This document shows, piece after piece, positions 29,251 through 41,215 of a stretch of DNA of 64,000 bases. Made by a program: the position numbers and the translations under genes. The notes beneath the pieces were generated by a model. The model was not told the DNA's origin. It saw only the letters and a program-made list of their open reading frames with translations, and ran no database searches. How positions within the stretch are numbered: position 1 is the first letter of the stretch; each line of letters begins with the position of its first letter. The stretch is from positions 2,047,001 to 2,111,000 of the forward strand of contig OX459101.1 of NCBI GenBank assembly GCA_949775045.1. The letters are read 5' to 3'. Origin of the DNA: Metridium senile. Taxonomy: Eukaryota; Cnidaria; Anthozoa; Actiniaria; Metridiidae.

Positions 29251-29700
29251 CACTGAAGTCCTGTGTAGACTCTACTTTGACGTCATAAAAAGAGTGCTAT
29301 TTTAGTCGAGTGAAGTATTGACCGAGGGAAAAAAGGAGAGACAAGATAAATGCTATAAGGGAATGGAGCGAGAGCATCAATGTCTTGCAGTCTGTCACGC
29401 GGCGATGTCATTAACACAATGTAATAACACCATGTCAAGCTTTTCTATAAAGAAGTTTATTCATGTCTCATAGTTCGGTTGAAAATATACCACCAAAGGC
29501 TCCAAATTTCGTTAAAAAAACTGTTAAAAATTTGTATAAAAAAAATTGTTATCTTTGTAATTATAGAATCATTTAGGATCATTGGGTGCAATAAAGAAGA
29601 AATGAACCATAACCTTTAATGGGCATTTTAACACTCTGTACTGGAGTATGATGACGATTTATTTGTTCATAATTATATAAATTCTATTATTTATTAATTA
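29251..29700. other. No gene seen
   Basis: Unique-looking AT-rich spacer between the 47-bp array and the (TTTG)n array. Confidence 0.4.
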
Positions 29701-30031
29701 ATTAATTAATTAATTTATTTGTTTGTTTGTTTGTTTGTTTGTTTGTTTGTTTGTTTGTTTGTTTGTTTGTTTGTTTGTTTGTTTGTTTGTTTGTTTGTTT
29801 GTTTGTTTGTTTGTTTGTTTGTTTGTTTGTTTGTTTGTTTGTTTGTTTGTTTGTTTGTTTGTTTGTTTGTTTGTTTGTTTGTTTGTTTGTTTGTTTGTTT
29901 GTTTGTTTGTTTGTTTGTTTGTTTGTTTGTTTGTTTGTTTGTTTGTTTGTTTGTTTGTTTGTTTGTTTGTTTGTTTGTTTGTTTGTTTGTTTGTTTGTTT
30001 GTTTGTTTGTTTGTTTGTTTGTTTGTTTGTT
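29697..30031. repeat. (TTAA/TTTG)n array beyond the 3' end of gene D
   Basis: A short ATTA tract and then about 78 TTTG units. In gene D's orientation it is (CAAA)n just after 'gtactggtcgtttg', the position of the tetranucleotide arrays beyond genes A, B and C. Confidence 0.95.
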
Positions 30032-30044
30032 TATTTAAACAAAC

Positions 30045-30591
30045 GACCAGTACACAGTATAATGCTTATAATAAACTTTATTTATGCACGATAATACATC
30101 AGTGTTTTAGGTTAATGTTTACAACAGTAATTGTATCAAACAAACGGTTAATATTATGAACTTTTGCCTAAAAGATTTTCTACATTACTCCATCCATGAT
30201 TGGGTCTTCAGACCCGTTACAAGTTAATCGTTATCGAAACCTGCCTACAAACTAAAGCTATCAGAGTGTTTATTGTATTTGCTTGCTATATTTGCCATGT
30301 TGCTGTGTTAATTAAGGTCCGGTCTGTGTCAATCTTATGTCGTAATACCACAGGTAACCCAAACTCATTATTGTGTTGTGTGACAAGAGAATATAGGAGT
30401 CTTGTTAAAACCTTGATTTATTAAAGGTTACTTAGCAACAACAACAAGACACTGTGAAAGGTTTAAGAGATTTTGTTATCAAGGACAAATCCAAGTTTCT
30501 TCATTAAGTTCCTTATATTCTGTAATTGTAAATCAACACAAATACTAAGCTTGGGTTACCTGTGGTATAACTGCCAACATGAGTTATCCTT
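30045..30591 (-). other. 3' UTR of gene D with AATAAA signal
   Basis: Inverted copy of the conserved 3' block; signal at 30077-30082 on the minus strand. A stretch near 30140-30155 is shortened relative to the other copies. Confidence 0.7.
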
Positions 30592-32819
30592 TCACGGCTG
30601 GGGCCTGGGTACCTCCTCTACAAATATACGGCTGACAGAGATCAAGCCTGTGAAGGCATCACCACCTCCAAAGCCCGCGCAGTTCCCGACATTGAAACCA
30701 ACACGAACTTGCCCTTTTTGGATCTTGCCACAGTGACCTTGGATACTACGGACTTGGTGAACGTCACGAGTCTTTGAGATACCTCCAGGGTGCTCAATAC
30801 CGTCTATTGGGTTGGGAGACTGGCACTCGGCACTGTTAAAGGTAAAAAACCAACGTTTACAGCAGTAAGTGCACCCTGTTATTCTGAATTCCCCATTCCA
30901 GTAAACATACAAGAAGGTATCGCTGTGGTTTTTGTAGAACACACAATCCTGAGGAGAAAACAGAAAAAATATATCTCAATTTGAAAAAAATGCAATTTAT
31001 AAGTAAATAATTAAACAAAAAACAAACGAACTAACAAATGAGCAATACAAACAAACAAGGCAAAAAACATACAAACCTACAAACATGCGAAAAACATACA
31101 AAAAGGCAAACATATAACGTATAACATGTACTAACTTTGATAAGGCCATTGTCCTTGTGACTGTTGAGATTCTTCCAAGAGCATTCTTTCCAGTTGGAAT
31201 GAAATGACACACCACTAGGTCCACGGTCTCCTTTATCTCCTTTCGCCCCTACGAGTCCACGAGCACCGGGTTTTCCTGGAGGTCCTTGTTGTCCTGGAGG
31301 ACCTTGTTGTCCTGGAGGTCCATTGTCTCCTTTTTCTCCTTTCGCTCCTTCAGGTCCACGAGCACCGGTTGTTCCTCCACTACCAGGAGGTCCTGGAGGT
31401 CCTTGTTGTCCTGGAGGTCCTTGGAATCCCCGAGGGCCTTCTTTGCCTTCAATTGCATCCCGACCATCCCGTCCAGGAGCACCGGGTTTCCCGTGCATGC
31501 CGGGTATACCCGGACGACCCGCCGAGCAGGCATAATCAGTCTGTAAATAAATGAGCCATAATGTAAGTGACATAGATTCAGCTCACGAAATCAATTGAAG
31601 CCGTTCCAAATTCACAGGTACATATACCACAGAAAGAAAAGCTCGCTCATACGAATACTCTTTTCCTCCTCTGTTTCTTTGACAATAATTACGCCACTAT
31701 ATGTATGAGGGGCGTAATGGTCTAGTGGTTCAAGGGATCGAATTCCGGGCCTACTGGTCTGTAGCCTGCGTGGCGGCTCTAGGGTTTGGGGAGAGAAGGG
31801 GAGGGAAGAGGGAAGAAGGGAGAGCCTGTAGACAAACCCCTCTTTTTTGACTCTACGCCCCCTAGTAACACTAGTCGTTCTGGTATCCGTCAATGTCAAT
31901 AAACAGGCAAAAATGTCATTATCAACCAATCAGGTAGACGTTGAAATTTGATAAAACGAACGAGCGTATCAGTTTGTAAATACAACTGAATGCCGTTTAG
32001 AACAAGATCGAACTCTAAGCATTCTTTAGAAAATAGAGCCCGCACATCTATTAGTGAATCGAAATACTGGGACCAGCGACTGAATGTCCAGATTATTATT
32101 GTAACATAATAGTTCAAAGTTCAGTTTGTTCTCATGTTTATGAAGAAAACATAAAACCAGAGCTTTCTAGTTTAGATAAAACAGTATTCAAACAGTTTTC
32201 AAGATGACTAATCACTATAAAATGGCACCATGTTGTGAAAGTGCGTCTCGCACCTTGACGTGCATGATGAGTGATTCTTCCATCTTAACCAATCAAAAAC
32301 TACGTCCATCTGGTTGACTTAGTTTGAATCAAAAAAGTGGAGTTTGTCTGCAGGCTCTTCCTTCCCTCCTTCTCTCCACCACCCCTCCCCTCCCCCTCTC
32401 TCCCCCAATCCCCAAGAGTCGCCACGCAGGCTAGCTGGTCTGGGTTCGATACCCGGCCCGGGCGATTACGATGTGTCCTTGGGCAAGACACTTTACTCTC
32501 TCAGTGCCTCATCTTCTCGGATAAGGACGTAAAACCGGAGGTCCCGTCTGCCTACACTCTAATTCCTATATAAAATGGACGTTAAAGATCCTATTGTGCT
32601 CTTCGAAAAGAGCAGGGGATTGTCTCCCGGCACAACAGTCAGGTCTCAGATATACTACAGGACCCATTGTCAATTGGCGTCGTACGCCGTTGTGGTGCCC
32701 TGCCTTCGCATCAAGAAAAGAGCAATAAACAATATGCTTACCACAGGAGTTTGAGCTGACTCACAGAAGGATGTCAGAACAGCAACGCAGAACACTAACG
32801 CAATCGTGAAATGAACCAT
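30592..32819 (-). CDS. CTHRC1-like short-collagen secreted protein, paralogue D
   Basis: Exons 32819-32742, 31540-31136 and 30948-30592 (78, 405 and 357 nt, phase 0) give 279 aa. The signal peptide starts MVHFTIALVFCVAVLTSFC. The collagen exon starts TDYACSAGRPG and has 34 triplets, eleven more than A-C, from an internal repeat of GQQGPP and GARGxxGAKGxKG modules. One triplet is AIE where Gly is expected (GRD-AIE-GKE). The C-terminal domain starts DCVFYKNHSDTFLYVYWNG and ends VEEVPRPQP. It has TGLISVSR where others have TGYNSVSR or TGWNSVSR. The 5' UTR exon is probably 36622-36714, across an intron of about 3.8 kb full of transposons. Intact reading frame; probably functional. Confidence 0.85.
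31690..31860. repeat. Partial SINE head and anthozoan-type dispersed repeat, intron 1 of gene D
   Basis: 'atggtctagtggttcaa' and 'gggatcgaattccgggcc' match the tRNA-like head of the SINE at 57837-58110. They are followed by 'gtagcctgcgtggcgg' and a G-rich tract to 'agagcctgtagacaaaccc'. The same two blocks occur inverted at 32333-32440, giving a loose inverted pair. Confidence 0.6.
32333..32727 (+). mobile_element. tRNA-derived SINE, 5' part replaced, intron 1 of gene D
   Basis: From 'gggttcgatacccggcc' (a pol III B-box-like sequence) through 'tgtccttgggcaagacac' and 'ggacgtaaaaccggaggtcc' to 'gcatcaagaaaagagcaata'. A second copy lies at 57837-58110 on the other strand. The element ends about 15 bp from the 5' splice site of gene D exon 1, on the strand opposite to the gene. 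Its upstream part is the dispersed 'gcctgcgtggcg' repeat in inverted orientation. Confidence 0.7.
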
Positions 32820-32899
32820 TTCTACTGAAGCACATTAAAAGATATCAGTAGCATCCAGATAGTCTATCCTTGAAACAAGAAGTATAATTAGTATGCTAA

Positions 32900-33690
32900 A
32901 TATTGCTAATTAAATATTGCTCATTTGTTTATCACAATAAAGGACCACATTTATTTGAGGATTGCAGGTCTCGTTATGCCAAATTTCATATCGACCTCAG
33001 TATGTTGAGCACAAGTTAAGCATCGTGCTGTTGTTTCGCGTGATCGAGAACCAAGTAGACTCCCTGTCAAACAACTCACACGTCTTTTGCCCAAAAGCAG
33101 AAAAATACAGAAAAGAGATCGTAAGTATGTTTTCAAAAATGTACTCATGTCATCTAGAATGTATTGCATTGTCAATAAATGTAATTTTAATCACGAAAAA
33201 GGGAAGTGTTATAGCAAAATATACCAACGATCTAAAAGAAACAAAGCTTCCTTTACCCAGTCCAAGGAAATTATGTTCCAAGAAATCACTCCCTAAAAAG
33301 GTTTCAGTTTCACAAAAAAGGAATAAATGCTTGTTATCGTGGTTGTCAGCAAATATCAAATTGAAAAGTGATCTTGCGCGTTTTTCCATCAGCGTACAAA
33401 CTTGTCTCGCAACAAAATAATTTGCTGTAAGTTGAGAGAATTTACCAATCACAAACGACAGAGAAGCTGCTTGCAAGCGCCCGACGTCTTCTTGCTACGT
33501 TGACTTGGTGTAGTAATACCTGTAATATGCGCAACAAACGTATACAGCCTACAACAGCTTATTTAGTTGCGAAACAAGTTTGAACGCGGGAGGAAGAACG
33601 AGCGCAGAATCGGTTTTTAACCTGTTTTGCAGCGATGTTGCGAGACAAGTTGAGTGATTTTGTTGCTCGTATTACCGTACCTTACAGTGC
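32900..33690. other. 5' UTR intron of gene D: unclassified transposon-like DNA
   Basis: 'acaaacttgtctcgcaac' (about 33396-33413) and 'gttgcgagacaagttgag' (about 33636-33653) are inverted, suggesting a degraded terminal-repeat element. Overlapping ORFs on both strands (32962-33420, 33150-33476) show no family resemblance and look fortuitous. Confidence 0.35.
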
Positions 33691-33699
33691 TCTGTCAGT

Positions 33700-34640
33700 C
33701 TAATTAGTCGGGCTTCCCGCAGGGGGCCCGACTTTAGTTTTACCTTTTTGCCAATCTATCTATCTATCTATCTATCGTCGTGTCGCGTTTGGGAAACCAC
33801 AGGTAACCCAAACCCAGAAGTTGTGCTTCACCACCACGAAACCAAGATGGCCGACTTACGGCTAAAACACGTTTCATTCAAAATGGTTTAAAAAGCAGTT
33901 GAATCTCTCAATCAACCCTTAAAGTCGTCGTAATTTAGCTTTTTATTGATCAAAGTATGTACATGGAGTATTAGTTTTCAAGTTCATCGTCGTCTTCGTG
34001 TCAAAAAATAGATTTGAAGAACTTCGATCGTATTTCGACATCTTCGATCCCGTGAGTGGAAAATCGTCTGATATAAGGACATGCATGGATATATAAGCTT
34101 CATATTTCGGTAAAAGTACAATTAATTATATATATCAAACATATCAAGAGTAATTTTCAAACGAACCATTTCAACTTCATAACACGTGTTTCTTGGTTTG
34201 CAAGTCAGTGTATTTAAAACACTGAATAATATTCATTATTCAGTGTAGCAAGTAAAATTGTGTGAATCATTTGTTTTCTTGATTTAAGTTCGTTAAACTG
34301 TTTGAAGTTCATGTTTTTAAAGTCATGCATGTTCTCAGCAATGATCAGAAGTATACTTTGTATGCACCAGTCAATTAATATTTATAGATATTAAATTATT
34401 GTATACTAAAAAAACGTTTCATTGTATTATATTAAATATAAAATGAAAAAAATATTTAGGTGTTATTTATTCTTATACATTCTCTTTTCACTAGCTACTT
34501 TTTGACGTAGCCCGACTTCACACTCGTGGAGTGTCTAGTTCTGTCATAAAACTGTACACAAGGATCATAAATTTCAATCTCTCAAAAACAATTACTACTC
34601 TATGACGTAGCCTGAGTAAACGCACTAAGTGCGTCTAGTT
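33700..34640. mobile_element. Helitron-like non-autonomous element(s)
   Basis: Two successive ends show a short GC-containing hairpin followed by CTAGTT: ACACTCGTGGAGTGTCTAGT at about 34519-34538, and CGCACTAAGTGCGTCTAGTT at about 34620-34639. A hairpin a few bases before CTRR-T is the Helitron 3' signature. The left side has GTCGGGC...GCCCGAC near 33708-33735, and 'gcccgactt' recurs near 34510. No Rep/helicase ORF is present. The 5' boundary is uncertain. Confidence 0.4.
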
Positions 34641-34884
34641 AAATAATAGAAAACAATGGGATTAGCATAAAATTGCACTAAATAGTCAGCTAACTATTTC
34701 ACGGGTTTATTATTAGCACTCTATTACTCGTGCAATTCTCATTGTAAACAAAATTAAATAGAATGGCATTTTAAAAAACCCTGAAACAAATTCACGCCAC
34801 ATTGGTATTTTAATAAAACAAATCTTAATAATCAATAATAATTTTAGCTGTAAGCAAATTATACATTGGAAAAACTGACCAGTC

Positions 34885-35095
34885 TAACCATTTTCATAGT
34901 ATGTAAATAATTTGTAAATACATATTTACATACTATGTAAATATGCCTTGACTTTTGCAAATCCGTATTTATAAAAATCCATTAACTTCCATAGTATGTA
35001 AATAGTAATTTGTAAATAGACTGTAACTGACGGATTAACAAGATCAAGGTACATTTACATAGTATGTAAATATGTATTTACAAACTATTTGCATA
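34885..35095. repeat. Palindrome-rich block built on 'catagtatgtaaata'
   Basis: The word 'atagtatgtaaata' and its reverse complement alternate at about 34897, 34924, 34991 and 35056, so that 34897-34945 and 34990-35090 can each fold into hairpins. It lies in the 5' UTR intron of gene D. Confidence 0.7.
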
Positions 35096-35374
35096 CCGGG
35101 ATGGAAATAGTTCAGTTTTTGTCAGTGATAATGACAACAGTTTCATTGTGTTAACAAAACTGACCAGAATTGTTCGAATCAGGCAAGATGTCCTTCTTCA
35201 ATAGCGCATCGATCTTGTCTGATAAATTTTATTATTTGCAATAATAATAATAATAATATCAATATCAATGAATAATGTCATACAGTAAATACCCGCTTAA
35301 AAAAAACAAGTGGACCTTCAGGCTGAAATTTAATTTGTTCAATAAACCACCGCATATATATAAGAACCAATTAA

Positions 35375-36264
35375 GGTAGTTCCGGACTCTTGCTACTGCG
35401 CATTCATTTCGCGCATCTCGTTTTTCATCATTTATGAATCCTTATCTATAACTTAAGAAAGTATTATGTAATTTCATGCAACTTTGGAGGTAAAATGTGA
35501 CGTTTTTCGAAACATGCTCAGATTTTCACTACCTGACATGGTCGCTGTTTTGTCTCAAAACAACAAATTTACAACTTTGTAATGAATAGATAAAATATCA
35601 TTTTGACGTCTTTAGTCGTAAAACTAATACAAAATAGGTTTTAGGGTTTCTGGAGATGACAAGGAAGGCAAATTTGACAAGTTTCAAGATGTTTAAAATG
35701 CTAGAACCCAGTCCCGCGCGGACCGTTACCGTGTTTTTTGACAAAAAAGATGGATTCGGTCGCTTATAACTCGCCTATTAGTACGGCGACCCCCAATTTT
35801 TTTCTTTTTATTCAAGACTGCATTCTTACGATTTAGAATAAAAAAAAAAATATTAATTGATTGGATTTTCTGAAATATTCCAAATGCTACAACTCTATAC
35901 ACATGTAGGGTGCGTGATTGGCGTAGAATTGTGCTTCTATGGTTCACTTATACCCATATTTGGAAATGATTCAATGATTTTTATGACAGGAAATGTTAGA
36001 TAACCCTTAGGTCTATCGTTTGATATAATCTTATGCTTTTCCTAGTAGAATACGTTCGCATTCTCTTGACTGCTTTGAATAGGTACTTTTGAGCAAATCA
36101 CCGCAAATTATTGCAAATACCTACTTTTACTATATCTTATAACTCTATAACCAATACGGTGACCCCAATATTTTTTCACGTTTTTTGACTTGCCTAACAA
36201 TGATCTATAAATGACAGGATTTATAAAAAAATTCATTGAAGAAATCCAAGTATCCGGAACTACC
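35375..36264. mobile_element. 890-bp MITE with TTAA target duplication
   Basis: Termini GGTAGTTCCGGA and TCCGGAACTACC are perfect 12-bp inverted repeats flanked by TTAA (35371-35374 and 36265-36268). TTAA duplication is typical of piggyBac-type transposition. No transposase ORF is present, so it is non-autonomous. It is inserted in the 5' UTR intron of gene D. Confidence 0.8.
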
Positions 36265-36621
36265 TTAAGCCTGACAAATGTTTGTATGTAAAAAAAAAAT
36301 GGCATCAAACATTAGAAAACATACTGTTAATATAGATAACACTAACGGAATTAATATTAAGTAGAAAAAGTAAAATGTTTTGTACGGTACAAAAACACAC
36401 TTTTGTGTATAATGGGAGAAACAGAAAAAGCTAAAACCGACTAACGTTTTAAAGGTTTCATATCCATCGTAGAAATTACATATAAAAAAGGAGTAATGCT
36501 TTAATTTTGTGATATTTTCAACTGATAATTATATCTAAAATGTTTTGAATGGAAGTAAACAACGTGCACCTTACAGAGGAAAAGGGTGAACTATTTCTAA
36601 ATAAACTAATATATGTTTTAC

Positions 36622-36714
36622 CTTTGGTTGATAGTCTTTCAGTTTAGTAACAATATCTCAGAGAGAACTCGTCAGTGTTTGTCCAAGAAAGGCTAACGAG
36701 AAAGTGATGTTCAA
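36622..36714 (-). other. Probable 5' UTR exon of gene D
   Basis: Reverse complement of the 5' UTR exons of genes B and C, ending 'caaccaaag' with donor GTAAAA. Upstream sequence (36715-36880 and 37110-37187) also matches the gene C upstream region in inverted orientation. Confidence 0.55.
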
Positions 36715-37187
36715 TAGGTAAGGATCACTATAGTCATAGAATAATTAATTAATGTAGAAGGAAAACAACATCCTGTAGTTCGTTTAAACACGTTAGTTAA
36801 CGTTAGAACAAGCATTGATTTGTCTACTTTATTTGTTTTGGAAGGTCAGGAGCATGAAATCTTCTAAACATAGTCTCAATGTCAATCAATATTATACCTC
36901 ACAAATAATCCTCCAATCATATCTCCGTATTTTAGTCACGTGGCGATACATTATTTTGCGATATTGTACAGCAACCTATTGGACTGCAATTGAATTGTTG
37001 ACTCGAGATATTTAAAAATATTATGTGTTCGGTATAATAAACTATAGGATTCATTCACCTATATTATTATTAATCCAATATGTGTATAAAGTCAATCAAA
37101 TGACCATAGAATACGTGGAGGTACTCTCGACTGGTTTAATACTTATCTACTAGACAGAGTTCAATACGTTAAAATTAAGGACTTTAG

Positions 37188-38277
37188 TTTCAAGTTTCAA
37201 GTTTTTTTTGCACACGATAAAAACAGTTACAACGCATTTGTTCACAATATTAGATAATAACTAATACATATAAACTGATAAGAAGAAGCAAAAATTGTAT
37301 TAAATAGAAATGAATGTATAATAAACGAGTAACTAGCTTTTTCGATCCAGCCTACCAGAATATCGATTAAATCATGAATGGAGGTGCTAACAAAATATAG
37401 ATATATATCAATACAAATGTATTGCATTTTTTTTCTCCTTCAGTTCTTCATTTTTTTTTATTGACTGACCAACTTATATTTTTAACTTAAGGTTACTGTC
37501 AACCTTCGCGACATCCCTCGTTTGAAAGTTGTTTTTCGCGTCACATTAAAGTAAAAGCTAATAAACTATAAATCATTTTAAAGCTTATAGAATAAATATT
37601 TTGATTATATATATATATACGTTTTCTGGAAATAATATAATTTTGACAGTAACCTTAATCACATTATCAGCTATCTATCCCGGTTAACCTAGTGTTATTA
37701 TAGATAGCTTGTACCTAATAATTCAGTTGTTACTAATCCTGCTAAACATCACTTCTTCTTTTTTCATATTATAAATGTATAAACTGTATTGCAAACTTAT
37801 GGTATTAAATGAAAGTCTATGTCAATACAAAATAATCCTATTCTACAAAATGCAAATTGAAATAAAATAAACGTGAACTCTGTCACGAAACCAAAAGTTA
37901 CAGACACGCTGAAAGGCAGAGCTCTTTTCTTCATTAAAGAATCATCGCCAGAGTCAATTCCAGATTCTAATTCAGCTAAATTTCAAGAACGATTTATCAT
38001 AATTAGTGCTGACTAGAAGGAGAAAAAAATTGGAACTGACGTGGCGAGTGCATGAGCATCAGAAATTGGCTGGGAGTAATTTGAAAAAAAGGTTTAGGAA
38101 GATTATTATAGATAAAAGTTGCAATTTGTGTGAATACACAATACAATGTCATTAAACTGGAGAATCTTTAAATATTTCTAGATTGGGGGAGCATGAGAAA
38201 ATGAGAAAAGATCATGATTTTTTATTATTGAGAACGTGGAGTTGATTAGTTCTTGATTTATACGTATTACCCTTAGA
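37188..38277. other. Insertion-like block upstream of gene D
   Basis: Flanking pieces 37110-37187 and 38278-38360 match, inverted, sequences that are nearly adjacent upstream of gene C (10690-10870), so about 1.1 kb was inserted here or lost there. Apart from the MITE at 37491-37654 nothing is recognised. Confidence 0.45.
37491..37654. mobile_element. 164-bp MITE with TTAA target duplication
   Basis: Inverted termini GGTTACTGTCAA and TTGACAGTAACC, flanked by TTAA at 37487-37490 and 37655-37658. It is a different family from 35375-36264 but has the same target preference. Confidence 0.8.
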
Positions 38278-38412
38278 AATAATATGTGGGGTACTAAATC
38301 GATATTGTGCCCAAAATAATTTTTATTATATTAAATAACCTACCTAATTCCTTACAAAACACCATTTAAATTATTTGCTTGTTCTCCATAACAACAAGTT
38401 TTTATCTAATTA

Positions 38413-40534
38413 TGTAATATATTATCCATGAGCACATGGATAAATGAGCACAAATATAGCGCAGTAGGCGAACATTACAAGAACTGTCAACAGCACATCA
38501 GAGACTTTGAAAACGACTTTACCGTCTTAAAACGCTGCAAAAGCAAGTTTGACTGCTTGGTGCATGAAATGCTATTTATCAAGGACCTGAAACCTGTATT
38601 CTTTTTTTTGTTTATTTGCGTGTGTGTATGTGTGTGTGTTTTTTATTCCGTTATTTCAATACCTATTTACTAGTTCGTAGCTCTTTTTTTCTCTTTTTAA
38701 CTCGTGGATCGAAGATCCTCGAGTTATTGGGATGGGACTTTTAAACCGGAAGTGTCACTCACTCACTCACTCGCTCGCTCACTCGCTCACTCACTAGACC
38801 GTCAGTGTAAACTTTTGAGCCCCAAGATTTTTGTCAGCGTACCGCCGTATATGCATTACATCATCTTTCAAACAACCACTCTCCCAATTGGGTTTCCTGT
38901 GTAATGACGTAGTCAAGACCACCCCTCCCCACTTTAGGCTCCCTGTAACTTCACACTATGTAGTCTATATATCACTTCAAAATTTATACCCCAAATAAAC
39001 GCTCTAACGTCCCATGTGGGACACTTCACTATATAATCGCACATAAAGTTATCACCAACAATGAGTGCATACTTATTAATAGCGTAAAAATGGAGTAACT
39101 TTTCTAATTTAAAGTTTTTAAGCGAAAAAGTTTATATGCGAGAGGTCACTAAATCAGATATTCCTTTGATCGCGCATGCTCAAAATGATTGAGGAGTCTA
39201 ACAATTCAAGAAAAGACACGTAAAAATAACAAAAAACAAACATACTGCATTGTAATTAATTTTTTATGAATTTCTTTACTTTGAATTTTAAAACGTGCAT
39301 TCAGACACGGCTTAAAAACGGCTGAGTAGTTCAAAGCACGAGGTATTGCACAAGAAGCGCAAATAACACAGGAAGCCCAAGCAAATCGCCATCTTGGATT
39401 TGAACCTGAATTTATTTGGATTTCTCGTACTTCAACATCGATTTACTCTTCCAAATCAGCGTTGGCTTTGGGTATATTGTTTGCTCAAGACATTATAGAA
39501 TTGCTAGCTGTTATTTTCTAACGGTTTTACGGAAAGAAGTTTTCTAAAACATGACAATATCAGACCGTTTTTGATACTCGAGCCAACTCGATCCTCGAAT
39601 TCTCAGAAAGCAGATTGTTCAGCAAGGTAGATAAAAACAACGACATGAAAGCTGGATTATTCCAATACAAACTACCACCAAAGCAAAGAAACAAGTAACT
39701 ATTATATAATTATACGTTTTTTGATAAATATCAATATTTTCAAAACATAATTCATCTTTTTAACAGTTAATCTACATGTTAATCTACATGTACAATATCA
39801 TAAGATTGCCCAGAACGCCTTAAATTGCCTAAAAATTTAAGAGCTTTTTCAAAAAATCGCCTAACATCGCCAAATATCTCCTTAGAGGTTAGGAACTTTT
39901 TGCTAAAATCGCATTAGATCGCCTAATATTAATACGGCGATTTTAGGCCACCGAGTAGGCCTTACAATTAAGAGTTATACATCATTTCAAATCTATTATT
40001 AATAAAGTTTTATTTGTTTGAAATCAATGCCTTGTCTTTTCAATATGCTAACATTCATTATTTTCATATAATATTCAGAAATTTTTTAAATTATATCCTA
40101 CAAAGTCAACATTAAAAGTGGTCTAAAAACTAAGCACTTTCAAAATGTTCTAACAGTAATCCACGAGTTCGCCATAGGTGGCCTTTGATTTATTTAATAA
40201 GTTTATTTGATGTATCTCTAGTTCGTTAGTATATTAGTATGTATTTAATAAGTTTTATATGTATTTATATAAAAAAATCTGTAAGACACAACTTACATGC
40301 AAAATATGTAAAACAGTTTCTTACTAGTAAATAAAATAAAATAAGTAGGCAGTAGCTATTTTATGTATTGTAAGTAAGTTAGTATTCATTATCTTCTCGT
40401 GTGTCACATTTATTGCGACTTTCTTTAATTGTAAATTTTGTGTGTATGTGTGTTAGTTAATAATAATAATAAAAAAGGACCTGAAACCATCAATAAACAC
40501 TCAATCTGACTCTATTCGATCAAAACTATTTTAA
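38413..40534 (+). pseudogene. Penelope-like GIY-YIG fragment split by an insertion
   Basis: The frame NEHKYSAVGEHYKNCQQH, NDFTVLKRCKSKFDCLVHEM, LFIKDLKP is interrupted after 38594. It resumes at 40475-40534 with KDLKPSINTQSDSIRSKLF and a stop. The order (HKYSAxGxH, FTVLKKCxxKFDCLxxEMLFIxxLKP, NTQSDSIRxKLF) is that of the GIY-YIG domain of a second Penelope-like family, distinct from the copy at 22.8 kb. The two halves share the 14-bp duplication AAGGACCTGAAACC. Confidence 0.75.
38595..40474. mobile_element. 1.88-kb insertion with 14-bp target-site duplication
   Basis: Bounded by AAGGACCTGAAACC at 38581-38594 and 40475-40488. The right end is an (AAT)n/A-rich tail ('taataataataaaa'), fitting target-primed reverse transcription of a non-LTR element. 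Inside are a hairpin near 38702-38726 ('actcgtggatc' / 'gatcctcgagt'), a (CACT/CGCT) tract near 38755-38800, and no coding frame. It may itself be composite. Family not identified. Confidence 0.65.
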
Positions 40535-40739
40535 ACAAGACTACTAATATACCAGGAAGTCAATTGAACTTAGATTATTCAAATTTGTACTTATTTATCG
40601 TTCACTTGCAATAAATATTCACAATAAATATTAACGAAAACAGCATGTATTTACTGAGTGACGTCGATATTTTCACGTGTTGAAAATATATAATTTTTGA
40701 AATAAAGAAATATAGGTATTTCATTGATAATTATATATA

Positions 40740-41215
40740 TTCTTCCATATTCATTCATTCAAAACACTTAAAATATCTAGAAATTAAAATAAAAAAGTAA
40801 ATAGACTGTCGTTCTGGCCTAATTTGTAATTCATACGGCATGTCTCACATTTTTTGAAATGAGCTTTTGAAATTGAAATTTTTAGATATTTGAAATTTTT
40901 AGATATTTGATATTTGATATATTTTTCCTTCCTTTTTTATGGTTTTATGGTTAACTTGGAAGGATATTCAAATATTCTTGCATCAATTATGTTATTTTAT
41001 TTTATAAATTATTCATATATAGCTCTTTATGGAGTGTTTCCAATTTCCTACGTTGGGGGTGGGGGAGGGGTGAACGAGTAACCACAATTCACTGTTAGTT
41101 ATCAATCCAAAATGGCGGGAAAGCATAAGAATTTGATTGTCTTCAAAGGTAGCTATTACAGGGACGAATCGTCTTGAACGAAGGTAAATTTGATACAAAA
41201 TAAATGGAAACTAGC
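40740..41215 (-). repeat. Inverted copy of the gene A/B 3' flank
   Basis: Matches the reverse complement of about 3500-3880 ('gtaaatagactgtcgttctg', 'aattcatacggcatgtctc'), as expected if gene E and its flank arose by duplication of the same unit in opposite orientation. Confidence 0.6.

Noticed and set aside
29719..30159. Three overlapping 'FVCL' ORFs
   Set aside because: Frames of (TTTG)n.
31286..31554. Plus-strand Pro/Gly-rich ORFs opposite the collagen exon of gene D (and 45556-45929 opposite E)
   Set aside because: Antisense shadows of Gly-X-Y codons.
32962..33476. Overlapping ORFs of 152 and 108 codons
   Set aside because: Opposite strands, no recognisable domain, in transposon-like intronic DNA.
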